DNA from: Streptomyces sp. S.PB5
Lineage (GTDB): Bacteria > Actinomycetota > Actinomycetes > Streptomycetales > Streptomycetaceae
Reading direction: 5' to 3'
Length of the DNA: 64,000 nt
NCBI RefSeq assembly: GCF_030403745.1
Contig: NZ_JAQMWP010000001.1
Coordinates: 124,001 to 188,000 of the forward strand
Shown: one piece after another, positions 7,668 to 16,127 of the stretch
How the letters are laid out: every line of letters begins with the position of its first letter
Numbering within the stretch: position 1 is the first letter of the stretch
Notes under the pieces: model-generated
The model's database searches: none
What the model was told of the DNA's origin: nothing
Seen by the model: the letters and a program-made list of their open reading frames with translations, nothing else
Translations under genes and position numbers: made by a program

Positions 7668-7973
7668 TGGGACCTCGACACCTTCGGCAAGGCGCCGCAG
7701 GACCCCGCGGCGGCGCTGAGGGTGGTCCAGAACACCACTGACCTGCGGTTGCGCTACGAGTCCGTACGGGCCGTCGACCAGGACCGGTTCGCCGTGTGGG
7801 CGCGGCAGTTGGGCATCGACGCGGTGGCCGGGGACGTCACCGGGCTCGAACTGGTCCGGGAGTGGCTGGGCGGCGGTATCTCCGGGGATCTGAAAGCGGC
7901 CAGGGAGGCGGCCGGGGTGAGTGGCCGACCGTTCTTGCGTGACCGTTCTTGCGTCCAACGGGCGCTGTTGTAG
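7668..7973 (+). pseudogene. C-terminal fragment of an unidentified protein
   Basis: An open frame starts with [20 protein letters not shown] directly after the truncated response regulator, in a different frame, and continues through YESVRAVDQDRFAVWARQLG and VTGLELVREWLGG to a stop at 7973. Codon use is normal, which suggests that it was once part of a real gene. It has no start of its own other than an internal GTG at 7722. I do not recognise the family. The junction near 7667 looks like a deletion end point joining two genes. Confidence 0.5.
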
Positions 7974-7986
7974 GGCGAGTCGGCGG

Positions 7987-9465
7987 TCACAGCGGCGCCT
8001 GCCAGGTGACCGTCGTCCCCGTGCTCCCGTCCTCCGTCCGTCCGTCGTCGTGCACCGTCAGCCGCACCCCCTCCCGGCCGTCCGGCAGGGTCGCCGTCGC
8101 GTCCACCGTGACCTCGATACGGGAGACGGCGGGCCGGCGGGACGCGGTGGCGAGGGCGCGGCGCAGGGCGGTGAGGAGGTGGCCGGCGTTCGCGTCGGTG
8201 ACACGGCTCTCGACGGCGCCGGTGAAGTGGGTGGACGGCGCGAAGCCCAGCAGCGCCGCCGCCCCCGCCGTCTCCCGGAGCACCTTGCCCCGGAAGGTCG
8301 TCGGCGCGTCCGCCGGAGGCTGCTGCAGCGCGAAGATCGTCGTACGGACCTCCTGGATCGTCGACTGGAGTTCGTCGACCGCCTTGCCCAGGGTCTCGTG
8401 GACGTCGTCCGTGGTGCCGCGGCGCTGGGTCGACTCCAGCATCATCCCGGTGGCGAACAGGCGTTGTACGACGAGGTCGTGCAGGTCGCGGGCGATGCGG
8501 TCGCGGTCCTCGAAGACGGCGAGGAGCTCGCGGCTGTGCTGGGCGTCGGCGAGGACCAGGGCGACGGCCGCCTGGGAGGCGAACTGGGTGGCCAGGAGGC
8601 GTTCGACGGAGGTGTACGGGCGGTCGCCGCGGCGGCGGGGGAGGGCGAGGGTGCCGATCAGACGGCCGCCCGCCTGGAGCGGGAGCATCATGCTGGGCCC
8701 GAAGCGGTGCCGGACATGGGTCGTCATCCGGGGATCGGTCGCCGAGTCGTCGATGAACACCGGTTCGCCGCCGAGGAGTTGCTCCAGGACCGGACTGCCG
8801 GGCGCGATGGTCGTACCGACGATGTCACCGGGGTCGTCGTACGTCGAGGCGGTCACGATCTCCATGCCGCCCGCCTCGTTGGGCTGGAGGATGACGCCCG
8901 CGGAGGCGTCGGCGAGGATGCGGGCGCGTTCGGCGACCGTGGTCAGGGCGTCGGTGGCGGAACCGTCGCTGAGCAGTGCGGTGGTGACGGCCGCCGCGCC
9001 CTCGATCCAGCGCTCGCGCTGCCGGGCCGCCTCGTAGAGACGGGCGTTGCCGATGGCGATGCCGGCCTGGGCGGCGAGGACGTGCAGGAGCTGTTCGTCC
9101 TCGGGGGTGAAGGCGGCCCCGCTCTCCTTGCCGGCGAGATGCAGCGTGCCGAACTCCTCGTCCTGGACGCGGATCGGCACGGTGAGCGAGCCCGTCGCGG
9201 GCGGGGCGGCGCCCGGCGAGCGCAGCGAGACGGGGGTCCCTCCGGACGGAGTCCGGGGGAGGAGCTCGATGAGTCCGTCCTGCCCCGGGTCGGCCGTCCC
9301 GAGCGCGGCGTACCGGGCGCCGGTGAGTTCGGCGGCGGCGTCCACGATGTGCTGCAGGGTGGTGCGCAGTTCGAGGTCGGTGCCGACGCTGAGGACGGCC
9401 TCCAGGAGGGGCGGGAGGCGGGGGAGCGGGTCGGCCACGACGTCGTGCCCTGCCGGGTCCGTCAT
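7987..9465 (-). CDS. GAF-domain sensor histidine kinase with degenerate ATPase domain
   Basis: A 492-residue soluble kinase of the DevS/DosS type with two N-terminal GAF domains (about 18-155 and 165-320), a HisKA_3 dimerisation domain with the phospho-His box RDRIARDLHDLVVQRLF, and a C-terminal HATPase. GAF1 is about 40 residues short: the usual stretch before the VPIRV strand is missing. In the HATPase, the N box is altered to LTALRRALATASRRPA, losing the Glu and Asn that bind Mg-ATP, and the G2 lid (GLxNLxxRA) is absent. Autokinase activity is doubtful. It converges on the broken response regulator. Confidence 0.8.
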   Translation of the reverse strand: MTDPAGHDVVADPLPRLPPLLEAVLSVGTDLELRTTLQHIVDAAAELTGARYAALGTADPGQDGLIELLPRTPSGGTPVSLRSPGAAPPATGSLTVPIRVQDEEFGTLHLAGKESGAAFTPEDEQLLHVLAAQAGIAIGNARLYEAARQRERWIEGAAAVTTALLSDGSATDALTTVAERARILADASAGVILQPNEAGGMEIVTASTYDDPGDIVGTTIAPGSPVLEQLLGGEPVFIDDSATDPRMTTHVRHRFGPSMMLPLQAGGRLIGTLALPRRRGDRPYTSVERLLATQFASQAAVALVLADAQHSRELLAVFEDRDRIARDLHDLVVQRLFATGMMLESTQRRGTTDDVHETLGKAVDELQSTIQEVRTTIFALQQPPADAPTTFRGKVLRETAGAAALLGFAPSTHFTGAVESRVTDANAGHLLTALRRALATASRRPAVSRIEVTVDATATLPDGREGVRLTVHDDGRTEDGSTGTTVTWQAPL

Positions 9466-9511
9466 GCCCTTACTCAGCCCGTCATGCCCTGCTCAGCCCG
9501 TCATTCCCTGC

Positions 9512-10555
9512 TCAGTCCGTCAGCGGGTCCAGTGCCAGCGGCTCGATACGGCCCTCCAGCATCATCCCGAGGCCCTCCACCGCGCACACCTCGGGGCGTT
9601 CGGCGATGTGCACCGGCATGCCCGTCGCGTGCCGCAGCATCTGGTCGAAGCCGGGAAGCAGGGCGCTGCCGCCGACCATCATGATCCCGCGGTCGGCGAG
9701 GTCGGCGACCAGGTCGGGCGGGCAGTCCCGCAGCACCTTGCCGATGCCGTCGAGGACGGCGGTCAGCGGGGTCTGGATGGCGTCGCGGACGGCGGCGGTG
9801 TCGACCTGGACGGAACGGGCGAGTCCGGTGGCGACGTCCCGGCCGTGGATCTCGGTGGAGGCGGGGCCCTGGGCGGTCAGCCCGTTCCCGGACAGGGCGA
9901 GCTGCAGCGGGCGTACGGACTGGCTCGGCAGCATCAGTTCGTGCTGGTGGCGCAGGTGCTGCACGATCGCGTGGTCCACGGCCTCGCCGCCGACCGGGAT
10001 GCGGACGGCGTTCACGATCGAGCCGAGGGAGAGCACGGCGACCTGGGTGGCCGCGGCGCCGCAGACCAGCACCATGGTCGCCTCGGGCCGCTCGACGGGC
10101 AGCCCGCAGCCGACGGCGGCGGCGATGAGCGTGTCCACGAGCTCCACGCGCCGGGCGCCGAGGCCGACCATGGTCTCGATGCAGGCGCGCTGGGCGAGGG
10201 GGTCGGCGTCGTGCGGGGTGCAGGCGGCGGCGCGCAGGATCGGCTTGCGGCGCAGCGAGCGGCGGATCTTGTCGCCGAGCAGGTGCCGCAGCATGCGCTG
10301 GGCCATCTCGATGTCGACGACCGTGCCGCCGGAGACGGGCCGGACGACCCGGATGTAGTCGGGGGTCCGCCCCGTCATCTTCTCCGCGAACTCACCCACC
10401 GCGATCAGCGCACCGGTCTTGGTGTTCACCGCGGCGACGGACGGCTGGTCCACGACGAGCCCGGCGCCCTTCACATACACCCGCGTCCTCGCCGCACCCA
10501 GGTCGACGGCGAAGTGGCAGCGACGCAGCTGCTCCAGACTGGCGGTGGCGGTCAT
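9512..10555 (-). CDS. mbl: MreB/Mbl-type bacterial actin
   Basis: A 347-residue actin-fold protein of the MreB family. The phosphate-1 strand is CHFAVDLGAARTRVYVKG, followed by QPSVAAVN, RVVRPVSGGTVVDIEMA, and late GIMMVGGSALLPGF for the adenosine loop. In typical MreB the phosphate-2 loop is DIGGGTT; here it is VCGAAATQVAVLSLGSIV, losing the Asp and two glycines. Family knowledge: Streptomyces carry MreB plus a divergent Mbl that acts in spore-wall formation, and this is more like Mbl. The start at 10555 has GGAGG 8 bases upstream. It stands alone, without mreCD. Confidence 0.8.
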   Translation of the reverse strand: MTATASLEQLRRCHFAVDLGAARTRVYVKGAGLVVDQPSVAAVNTKTGALIAVGEFAEKMTGRTPDYIRVVRPVSGGTVVDIEMAQRMLRHLLGDKIRRSLRRKPILRAAACTPHDADPLAQRACIETMVGLGARRVELVDTLIAAAVGCGLPVERPEATMVLVCGAAATQVAVLSLGSIVNAVRIPVGGEAVDHAIVQHLRHQHELMLPSQSVRPLQLALSGNGLTAQGPASTEIHGRDVATGLARSVQVDTAAVRDAIQTPLTAVLDGIGKVLRDCPPDLVADLADRGIMMVGGSALLPGFDQMLRHATGMPVHIAERPEVCAVEGLGMMLEGRIEPLALDPLTD

Positions 10556-10751
10556 GGGCAGGTCCTCCCGAGAACACAGACCGGGGGCGCGCCGGGCGGC
10601 GGGCCTCACTCGGATCTTGCGAGGGGTCGGGGTGGGGCGCCTTTTGTGGGGGGCCGGGTGGGGCGCGGCTGAATGGGGGATTTTGCGTCTCAGATCCCAT
10701 ATGAGGGTGGCGTAAGCGTTCTGACGGCAGGTCATGTCAGGGCGCGTCAGG

Positions 10752-13700
10752 TCACAGGCTGCGGGCCGCGTCGAGGAGGGGTTCGAGAGAGGTGACGACC
10801 TCCTCGCAGCCGGCCTTGCGGAGGCGCCGGCCGGTGGCGGGAACGTCGGCGAAGCCGATGCAGCGCAGGCCGAGGCGGGTGGCGGCGGTGTACTCCGCGA
10901 CGGACGAGGTGATCAGGAGGCCGGTGGGGGCGGGACGGCCGGGACGGGCGAGGGCGCGCAGCAGACAGTCGGGGTCCGGCATCAGCCGGGTGGGATCGTC
11001 GCTGCGGCCGTGGACGCTGGTCGAGGGGATGTTGTGGCGGGCCAGACAGTGCTGCGCGGCCTGTTCGCAGACGTCCGTCACGATCTCGACGCGGCGCGCG
11101 GCGGTCGTCAGGGCGCGGATCAGGGCGTGGGCGTCCGGGGTCGGATGGGTGTGCGGGACGGCGCGGAGTTCGAGGTCGTCCAGGCGGTGCCGCAGTGTCT
11201 GCGCGACGCCGCTGTCGGCGAAGGCGCGGAGCACGTCCAAGGGGTGCAGGACCTCTTCCTGAGCGCGGCCGAGGGGGCGGCCCTCCAGAGCCTCGTCCGG
11301 GTCGCGGTGCTCGGTGACCAGGGAGAGGAGGTCCAGGGCGGCGCTGCGGGCGGTGTTCGTCGTGAAGAGACGGGTGAGGGGGCCGTCGAAGCCGATGAGT
11401 ACGGCTTCGGTTTCGCGGAGGAGGCGGGCGAAGGGGGTGTAGGGCGGGAGGTGGGGCTCGGGGCGCGGTGCCGGTTCCTCCTCTTGGACCAGCCCCACCG
11501 AGCAGCTCACCGACAGGCCCGGCACCGGCCAATTGCGCAGCCCCCCGCGGAGCGCCTGCTGGGCGGCGCCACCCCGCCCCAGGGGGTAGCGGCGTGTGAT
11601 GCGGGCCGCCTCCTTCAGGAGGTGGTCGAGGAGAACCGCGGAGACGTTCTCGGTCTCGGCGCGCAGAAAGGAGACCGGGTCGTCGACGTGCCAGGACAGT
11701 TCGGCGACGGCCGGGAAGGGGCGGTGGCCGGAGCTGGGCAGGGAGATGTGGTGGGTGGCGCTCTGGATGGTGAGGTCGACCTCGTAGTAGTCGATGATGC
11801 GCGGCGGGCGTTTGCCCCACGGGTGGGCCGGGTCGAGCGGGGTCAAGGGGCCACCGGACGGGGCGAGCACGATGGCCGTGCGGCCCGCGGCGGGGGGTGC
11901 CAGCTGCGTGACGTCGTGCGTGGTGAACGGGCCGCGCACCAAGTCGCGGGCCACGGACTCCGGGGACGCCAGATGCAGCGGGCAGTACCAGGCGACGGGA
12001 GCCTCCTGACCGCCCGTCCAGAGCGGCTGGAAGCGGTCGGAGTCCATCGAGTTGTCGGCGAACTTCTTGTACAGCGCGGGGGAGACGAGCACGGTGACGT
12101 CCGCCCACGACTCGTCGAGTATCCCCTGCACCTGCGGCGGTACGACGGCCCTGCCGGGGTCGGCGAACCACGGGCTGTGCCAGAACGTCACCCGGACCTG
12201 CGGCGGTTCGTCCAGCGTGGCGAGGTGCTCGGGGAGCCCGCGCAGTACGGCGACCAGGGTGGGCAGCACAGGGGCCCCGGGCTCGGTGAGGACGGCGTAG
12301 CCGTTGTCGCGGGCCAGGAGTTCGTACTGGTGGGAGGCCAGATCGCCGCGGGCCAGGAGGCGGGGGACGATCTCGTCGAGGGTGTCGCGAGGGTCCTCGC
12401 CGTGGGGCAGTTCGAAGACGATCGTGGGGCGTTCCAGGTCCAGTTCGTCACGGATGGCGCAGAGGTCGCGGTGAAGGGCGTCGAAGCGGGCGCGGGTGGC
12501 TCGGGCGGCGGGGCCCGAGAGGTCGGTGAGGGGGTCACCGCGCCAGAGGTCCAGCGCCTGTTGGACGGCGGCGCGGTGGGTGGCCTTGTCGGGGATGCGT
12601 TCGCTGAGGAGTTGCTGGCAGTGGACCACGTCGATGTAGGCGTCCGGCGCGTGGACGGCGTATCCGTCGGGTAGTTCGGCGACCGTCCCGACACCGAGGA
12701 GCTGAGAGAGCTCCCGGGCCAACTGGCGGTGCACCTGGGTGCGTTCGGTGGAGGGGGCGTCCCAGAGGCCGAGGGACAGCTCGGTCTCGGTCACGCGGCA
12801 GCCCTGTTTGAGGAGCAGGATGCACAGCATGGCCTGCGCCTCGGGGGACGGGAGAGGGAGGGGGCGGTCGCCGCGGCTGACGCGCAGCGGGCCGAGCATT
12901 TCGATGCGCAGCGGCGCGGGATCGGTGTCGGGGCTCCGCGAGGCCAGTTCCTCCAGCAGGGCGCGGAATGTGTGCCGGTCCGCCACCGGGCCGTACCGTG
13001 ACGACTGCTCATACCGTGTGAACCGGATGATCACGGCCGTGCCGCCCGGCTTCAACAGAACGCCGTCCCAGCCGTTTTGGCCGAGCACCCAGCCGTACGC
13101 GTTGAGCGCATCGAGCCCGGACTCCACACCCTCCCGTACCCGCTCGCACACCGTGGCGGACACTCCCGGCCCGCTCCCGCGCTCCAGCTCGGTCACGGTC
13201 ACGCCGTCCACGAACTCCGTGGCGAGATAGGCCCGTGTGCCCTCCACCCAGGAGTCCACCACCGGCACCACGTTCGGATGCCGCAGCTCGGTGGGCCTGA
13301 CCGCCGGCATCAGGAAGGTCTCCCGGTCCGACGTCTGCTCCGTGTACTGGCAGACCACCACCCGCCGCTCGGTCCGTACATCCACCGCCTCCCACATCCG
13401 CGGCCCTCGGACCCCCACCACCCGGTACCGCCCCTTGAACAGCAGCCCCTCTTCCTCGCCGCCCCCGCCCAGCCGCCGTACCGTCTCCTCCCGCACGGTC
13501 GCGAAGGCCGCACCCCCGTCCCCCGCCTCCGCCCGGAACTCGCCCGCCGCCAGTCCGGCCCGTTCGTCGATCAACCCGCCCACCTTGGCGAGGAATTCGC
13601 GGGTACGGCCCCGCGCCGTACGCGGCAGCGTCCGCAGCAGCAGGTCCCGTACGCCGGGGCGGAAGGTGTACGAACCCGGTGGCCCCGGAACCGTGGTGAG

Positions 13701-15047
13701 CATGCCGCTGAGGATCACCTCGGCGAGGTGCTGGGGGCGGGGGCTGTGTTCCAGGGCGCGTTGGACGAGGCGCATGACCGGGAGGGAGGGGTCGGCCAGG
13801 GAGAGATGGCCGGCGAGGCGGAAGGCCTCCGGGGAGGCGGTGGCGCGGAAGTGGAGGACGAGGTCGCGCGGGGGAAGGGCGGAGATGTCGGGGGTGGTGC
13901 CCGGGTCGTCGGTGGGGGGTACGGGGGCGGGGGCGAGCCATGCCGCCGCGCCCGCCACCCGGGACCGGTCCGAACTGGCGGTGAGCGCCGACCAGTTGGC
14001 CAGCCAGGACGGGCCCGGTTCCAGCACCGGCAGGGCGAACGCGTCGGCAGGGGCCCTCGCCGCGTCCGGGTCGTACGGGGTGAACCTGAGCGCCGATGAC
14101 GGGGCCGCCGCGGTCGGCGCCGTCAGCAGGCCCGGTTCGGCGAGGAGCGCCGTGGTGTGCCACAGGCGCTCGGGCAGCGGTTGTACGACGGCCAGCGGCA
14201 TCCGGGCCGCCCAGCGGCGGAGGGTGCGGTGCCAGCGTTCGCCCGCGGGGCCGGGACGCCACTGCGGGCCCATGCAGTCGCTGATCACCAGGGTGACGGT
14301 GCGGCCGTCCGCGAGGGCGGGGACATGGCGGGCCCGGCCGTCGGGGCCGGCCCGGTGCAGGGTGATCGTGCGGAAGACGCCCGACTGGGCGAGCGTGGTG
14401 TGCAGTTCGCGGATCAGCGGGCGCCAGACCGGCATCGTGGGGCCGGTGTCGTACACCAGGTTCAGACGCAGCCAGCGGTCCGGGGCCGGGCGCAGGACGG
14501 GCAGCCAGACGTCCGGGTGCGCGCCGAGCCGGGCGATGCGGTCGGCCGTGGCGTGCTCGTCCAGGACCCGGGCGCGGGGTGCGGGGACGTGCCGCTTCAG
14601 GGGGCGCAGGGCGCGTTGCAGGGCGAGGGGGTGGGAGAGCATCGGCGGTGCGGGGGCCAGGAGTTGGGGTGCGGTGGGGGTGGCCGGCCCGGGCAGGTGG
14701 AGGGGGATGCGGCCGTCGGGGGCCGGGGGTTCCTGGGGCGTCGGCGGCGGTGGGGTGGCGGGCTCGGGGTGAGGTTCCGGGGGTGGTGGTACGGCGGCGG
14801 GGGCCGGTGACGGGGGCACGGTGGGCGTCGGGGGCGCCTTGCGGGGGCCGTCGTCCGGTGTCGGCAACTGCTGTGCCAGCCACAGGAGTTCGGCCAGCTC
14901 GCGCGGTGTCGGACCGGGGGTGTCGGAGGAGCCCGCCGCAGCGGCGAGTACGGACGTCAGCCGGGACAGAGCCTCCCGCGGGCCCTGTTCGTTCCGCCCG
15001 TCCCGCCCGTTCGGCCCGCTCCCTCCGTTCCGTGCCTCAGAATCCAT
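10752..15047 (-). CDS. Giant SAV_2336-type protein: N-domain, pseudokinase, BTAD, HAD
   Basis: A 1431-residue soluble protein. Residues 1-530 resemble the Streptomyces SAV_2336 N-terminal region, including a proline-rich stretch at 60-110. Residues about 540-672 look like a Ser/Thr kinase fold (YRVVGVRGPRMWEAVDV, ELRHPNVVPVVDSW), but the HRD loop reads WVLGQNGWDGVLL and DFG reads IRF, so it is a pseudokinase. Residues about 710-880 form a winged helix plus BTAD repeats, as in AfsR-type regulators. Residues about 1215-1431 form a HAD phosphatase-like domain beginning VLIGFDGPLTRLF. The gene overlaps the AAA+ gene by 11 bases, the last in a four-gene operon. Confidence 0.8.
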   Translation of the reverse strand: MDSEARNGGSGPNGRDGRNEQGPREALSRLTSVLAAAAGSSDTPGPTPRELAELLWLAQQLPTPDDGPRKAPPTPTVPPSPAPAAVPPPPEPHPEPATPPPPTPQEPPAPDGRIPLHLPGPATPTAPQLLAPAPPMLSHPLALQRALRPLKRHVPAPRARVLDEHATADRIARLGAHPDVWLPVLRPAPDRWLRLNLVYDTGPTMPVWRPLIRELHTTLAQSGVFRTITLHRAGPDGRARHVPALADGRTVTLVISDCMGPQWRPGPAGERWHRTLRRWAARMPLAVVQPLPERLWHTTALLAEPGLLTAPTAAAPSSALRFTPYDPDAARAPADAFALPVLEPGPSWLANWSALTASSDRSRVAGAAAWLAPAPVPPTDDPGTTPDISALPPRDLVLHFRATASPEAFRLAGHLSLADPSLPVMRLVQRALEHSPRPQHLAEVILSGMLTTVPGPPGSYTFRPGVRDLLLRTLPRTARGRTREFLAKVGGLIDERAGLAAGEFRAEAGDGGAAFATVREETVRRLGGGGEEEGLLFKGRYRVVGVRGPRMWEAVDVRTERRVVVCQYTEQTSDRETFLMPAVRPTELRHPNVVPVVDSWVEGTRAYLATEFVDGVTVTELERGSGPGVSATVCERVREGVESGLDALNAYGWVLGQNGWDGVLLKPGGTAVIIRFTRYEQSSRYGPVADRHTFRALLEELASRSPDTDPAPLRIEMLGPLRVSRGDRPLPLPSPEAQAMLCILLLKQGCRVTETELSLGLWDAPSTERTQVHRQLARELSQLLGVGTVAELPDGYAVHAPDAYIDVVHCQQLLSERIPDKATHRAAVQQALDLWRGDPLTDLSGPAARATRARFDALHRDLCAIRDELDLERPTIVFELPHGEDPRDTLDEIVPRLLARGDLASHQYELLARDNGYAVLTEPGAPVLPTLVAVLRGLPEHLATLDEPPQVRVTFWHSPWFADPGRAVVPPQVQGILDESWADVTVLVSPALYKKFADNSMDSDRFQPLWTGGQEAPVAWYCPLHLASPESVARDLVRGPFTTHDVTQLAPPAAGRTAIVLAPSGGPLTPLDPAHPWGKRPPRIIDYYEVDLTIQSATHHISLPSSGHRPFPAVAELSWHVDDPVSFLRAETENVSAVLLDHLLKEAARITRRYPLGRGGAAQQALRGGLRNWPVPGLSVSCSVGLVQEEEPAPRPEPHLPPYTPFARLLRETEAVLIGFDGPLTRLFTTNTARSAALDLLSLVTEHRDPDEALEGRPLGRAQEEVLHPLDVLRAFADSGVAQTLRHRLDDLELRAVPHTHPTPDAHALIRALTTAARRVEIVTDVCEQAAQHCLARHNIPSTSVHGRSDDPTRLMPDPDCLLRALARPGRPAPTGLLITSSVAEYTAATRLGLRCIGFADVPATGRRLRKAGCEEVVTSLEPLLDAARSL

Positions 15048-16062
15048 CGCCGTCCGCCGCCGCGCTCAGATACGGCATCAGCTGCTTGGCCAGCTCGTCG
15101 CGCGAATCGGCGTCCAGGCCCGCCACGCCCGTGAGGTAGATGGCGTTCAGGAGCTGGTCGGTGGCGAGTTCGCCGCTGTTCGCGCGGTTCAGGAAGCTCT
15201 CGATGAGCGACCGGGTCCGGTCGTCCGGGGTGCCCAGGTGGGCGCGGACGATGTCGTTCAGCTGCTCCAGGCCGGGTCGGCGGAGCTGCAGACGGACGCA
15301 GCGGCGCAGAAAGGCGGGCGGGAACTCGCGCTCGCCGTTACTGGTCAGGACGACGAAGGGGAAGGCACGGCAGCGGACCCGCCCGCGGCGCAAGGTGACC
15401 GGGGTGTCCGTGCCGTCCGCGAGGACCTCGGCGGTGCCCTCTGTGGAGTGGCGGGCCGCGCGGACCAGTTCGGGGATCTCGAACTGGCCCTCCTCCAGGA
15501 CGTTCAGGAGGTCGTTGGGCAGGTCGAGGTCGCTCTTGTCGAGCTCGTCGACGAGGAGGGCGCGGGGTCGGTCGTAAGGGAGGAGCGCGGTGCCGAGCGG
15601 GCCGAGGCGGAGGTGGTCCTCGACACCGCCGCCGGACCCGGCCTCTTCGGTGCGGCCTCCCGCGGGGCGGGCCGCGTAGAGGCGGGACAGGGGATCGTAC
15701 TGGTAGAGGCCGTCGGCGAGGGTGCTGCGGCTGGTGATGTTCCAGCGCAGGACCGGGCCGAGGGAGAGCTCGCGGGCCACGGCGTAGGCGAGGGAGGACT
15801 TGCCGGTGCCGGGCGGGCCGGTGACGAGCAGCGGGCGGCGCAGACAGAGGGCCGCGTTGACGAGCTGGACGCTCTCCGGGGTGGCCACGTAGGCGCGGGC
15901 GCGGTGGACGCGGTCGGGTGAGACGGCCGCCTCGTCGTCGGTGTCGCCGGGCGGCGGCAGCGCGGGTCCGCCGTCGAACGCCCGCCACGGAGGCGGCGCG
16001 GGCAGGTCGTCGATGCCGTCGTGCGGTTCGCTCGTGCCGGTGTAGACGGACCAGTGCGGCAT
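15037..16062 (-). CDS. MoxR-type AAA+ ATPase
   Basis: A 341-residue AAA+ ATPase. Walker A is GPPGTGKS at residues 82-89, Walker B ALLVDELDKSD at 168-178, the sensor-1 region FVVLTSNGEREFPPAFLRRC contains the Arg finger pair, and the C-terminal lid is LESL-like helical. The closest family is MoxR/ATPase-like chaperones that remodel partner proteins. The start at 16062 (MPHWSVYTG) sits 65 bases after the trypsin gene stop. The stop overlaps the start of the SAV_2336-type gene. It is predicted to couple ATP hydrolysis to activation of the large partner. Confidence 0.88.
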   Translation of the reverse strand: MPHWSVYTGTSEPHDGIDDLPAPPPWRAFDGGPALPPPGDTDDEAAVSPDRVHRARAYVATPESVQLVNAALCLRRPLLVTGPPGTGKSSLAYAVARELSLGPVLRWNITSRSTLADGLYQYDPLSRLYAARPAGGRTEEAGSGGGVEDHLRLGPLGTALLPYDRPRALLVDELDKSDLDLPNDLLNVLEEGQFEIPELVRAARHSTEGTAEVLADGTDTPVTLRRGRVRCRAFPFVVLTSNGEREFPPAFLRRCVRLQLRRPGLEQLNDIVRAHLGTPDDRTRSLIESFLNRANSGELATDQLLNAIYLTGVAGLDADSRDELAKQLMPYLSAAADGDGF

Positions 16063-16127
16063 GGTGCGGGTCTCCGGTGTGAGGGCGGCGGGACGGGCCG
16101 GCGGCAGCCCGTCGTACGAGGTCAGGG

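Noticed and set aside
7987..9465. Functional two-component pair with the 7.2 kb regulator
   Set aside because: The regulator is in pieces and the kinase lacks ATP-binding residues, so a working pair is unlikely.
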